Part shown: positions 63,792 through 64,000 of the stretch, piece after piece | How the letters are laid out: every line of letters starts with the position of its first letter | Numbering within the stretch: position 1 is the stretch's first letter | Assembly: GCF_044226135.1 (NCBI RefSeq) | Contig: NZ_JBGAHM010000014.1 | Span: 21,153 to 85,152 of the forward strand | DNA from: Methylocapsa sp044226135 | Lineage (GTDB): Bacteria; Pseudomonadota; Alphaproteobacteria; Rhizobiales; Beijerinckiaceae | Direction of reading: 5' to 3' | DNA length: 64,000 nucleotides | The notes under the pieces: model-generated | What the model was told of the DNA's origin: nothing | Databases searched by the model: none | Seen by the model: the letters and a program-made list of their open reading frames with translations, nothing else | Position numbers and translations under genes: made by a program

Positions 63792-64000
63792 TGGCCGCGC
63801 CCGCTCAAAAGCCCGGCGCCGAAGCGCAGATCGTCGAGCTCGCGGCGACGCTCGACCTCAAGGCCGCCGCTCCGCTCGCCGCCGAGCTTTGCTCCATCCG
63901 GGGCGCCGACGTCCTCATCGACGGCGCGCATGTCGAGCGTCTCGGCGGACAGTGCCTTCAGGTGCTGATGTCGGCGGCGGCCACATGGCGCGCGGACGGC
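63791..64000 (+). CDS. STAS-domain protein, N-terminal part (cut by window end)
   Basis: The ATG at 63791 overlaps the chemoreceptor stop (TGATG). The 70 visible residues (PGAEAQIVELAATLDLKAAA ... LCSIRGADVLIDGAHVERLG) fit a small STAS domain of the anti-sigma-antagonist or chemotaxis-associated type that often lies before cheY and cheA in alphaproteobacteria. The end is outside the window. Confidence 0.8.
   Translation, partial: MAAPAQKPGAEAQIVELAATLDLKAAAPLAAELCSIRGADVLIDGAHVERLGGQCLQVLMSAAATWRADG

Overview
The window is GC-rich, densely coded DNA from an alphaproteobacterium, most likely a member of the Hyphomicrobiales (Rhizobiales). The evidence is codon use, the PPK2, OmpR-type and ECF sigma genes, an AT-hook protein, and alphaproteobacterial-type rubredoxin and VapBC loci. 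I cannot name a genus from sequence alone. Three zones are visible: a left chromosomal flank (1-22.46 kb), an inserted catabolic island (about 22.46-60.32 kb), and a right chromosomal flank (60.3-64 kb).

Left flank. It holds a secreted trypsin-like protease and three short secreted paralogues that share a C-terminal PEGPGN(F/V)SD tail (1890-2171, 2379-2651, 10420-10653). It also holds a single-chain RND pump fused to its membrane-fusion adaptor (3222-7568). A divergent histidine kinase/response regulator pair flanks a perfect 18-bp palindrome, and a close copy of that palindrome lies upstream of the first PEGPGN gene. Next come a translationally coupled metallophosphoesterase-cupredoxin-ECF sigma-anti-sigma operon, a GlxA-type AraC regulator, a short-chain dehydrogenase and an octaheme cytochrome with TPRs. 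An SLC13-type permease and PPK2 follow. The zone ends in debris: a degenerate P-type ATPase and IS481 remnants.

Island. A 13-bp direct repeat (22463-22475 and 60304-60316) equals the 3' end of the initiator tRNA-fMet gene at 60304-60380. Each copy has a terminator for the tRNA strand beside it, and a large serine recombinase abuts the tRNA. This is the signature of an element integrated into tRNA-fMet. The cargo is aromatic-acid metabolism: benzoylformate decarboxylase (mdlC), a second ThDP enzyme, a Dld-type flavoprotein 2-hydroxyacid dehydrogenase, and a three-part molybdenum hydroxylase with cytochrome c. It also includes a phenolic acid decarboxylase, a UbiX-UbiD chimera, an FAD monooxygenase, a DUF917/HyuA pair and a CocE-type hydrolase. 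Accessory genes include a condensation-like acyltransferase, two tandem NHLP-like proteins, rubredoxin, a pirin-like cupin, a tautomerase-like protein, a Pot-type ABC transporter, and a molybdopterin oxidoreductase fused to a reductase and a ferredoxin. GntR and LuxR regulators are present. A plausible route is 2-hydroxy aryl acid to 2-oxo acid (Dld-type enzyme), to aldehyde (MdlC), to carboxylic acid (molybdenum hydroxylase).

Decay. The island is full of lesions: single-base indels, Trp-to-stop changes, an internal deletion in malic enzyme, and two in-frame gene fusions made by deletion (UbiX-UbiD and binding protein-permease). The recombinase is itself frameshifted next to its catalytic serine, so the element looks immobile. 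The left-flank core genes examined are intact. A toxin-antitoxin locus with a clean palindromic operator sits at the right end of the island.

Right flank. It holds an AT-hook protein, a methyl-accepting chemotaxis protein and the start of a STAS-domain protein, which look like the beginning of a chemotaxis operon.
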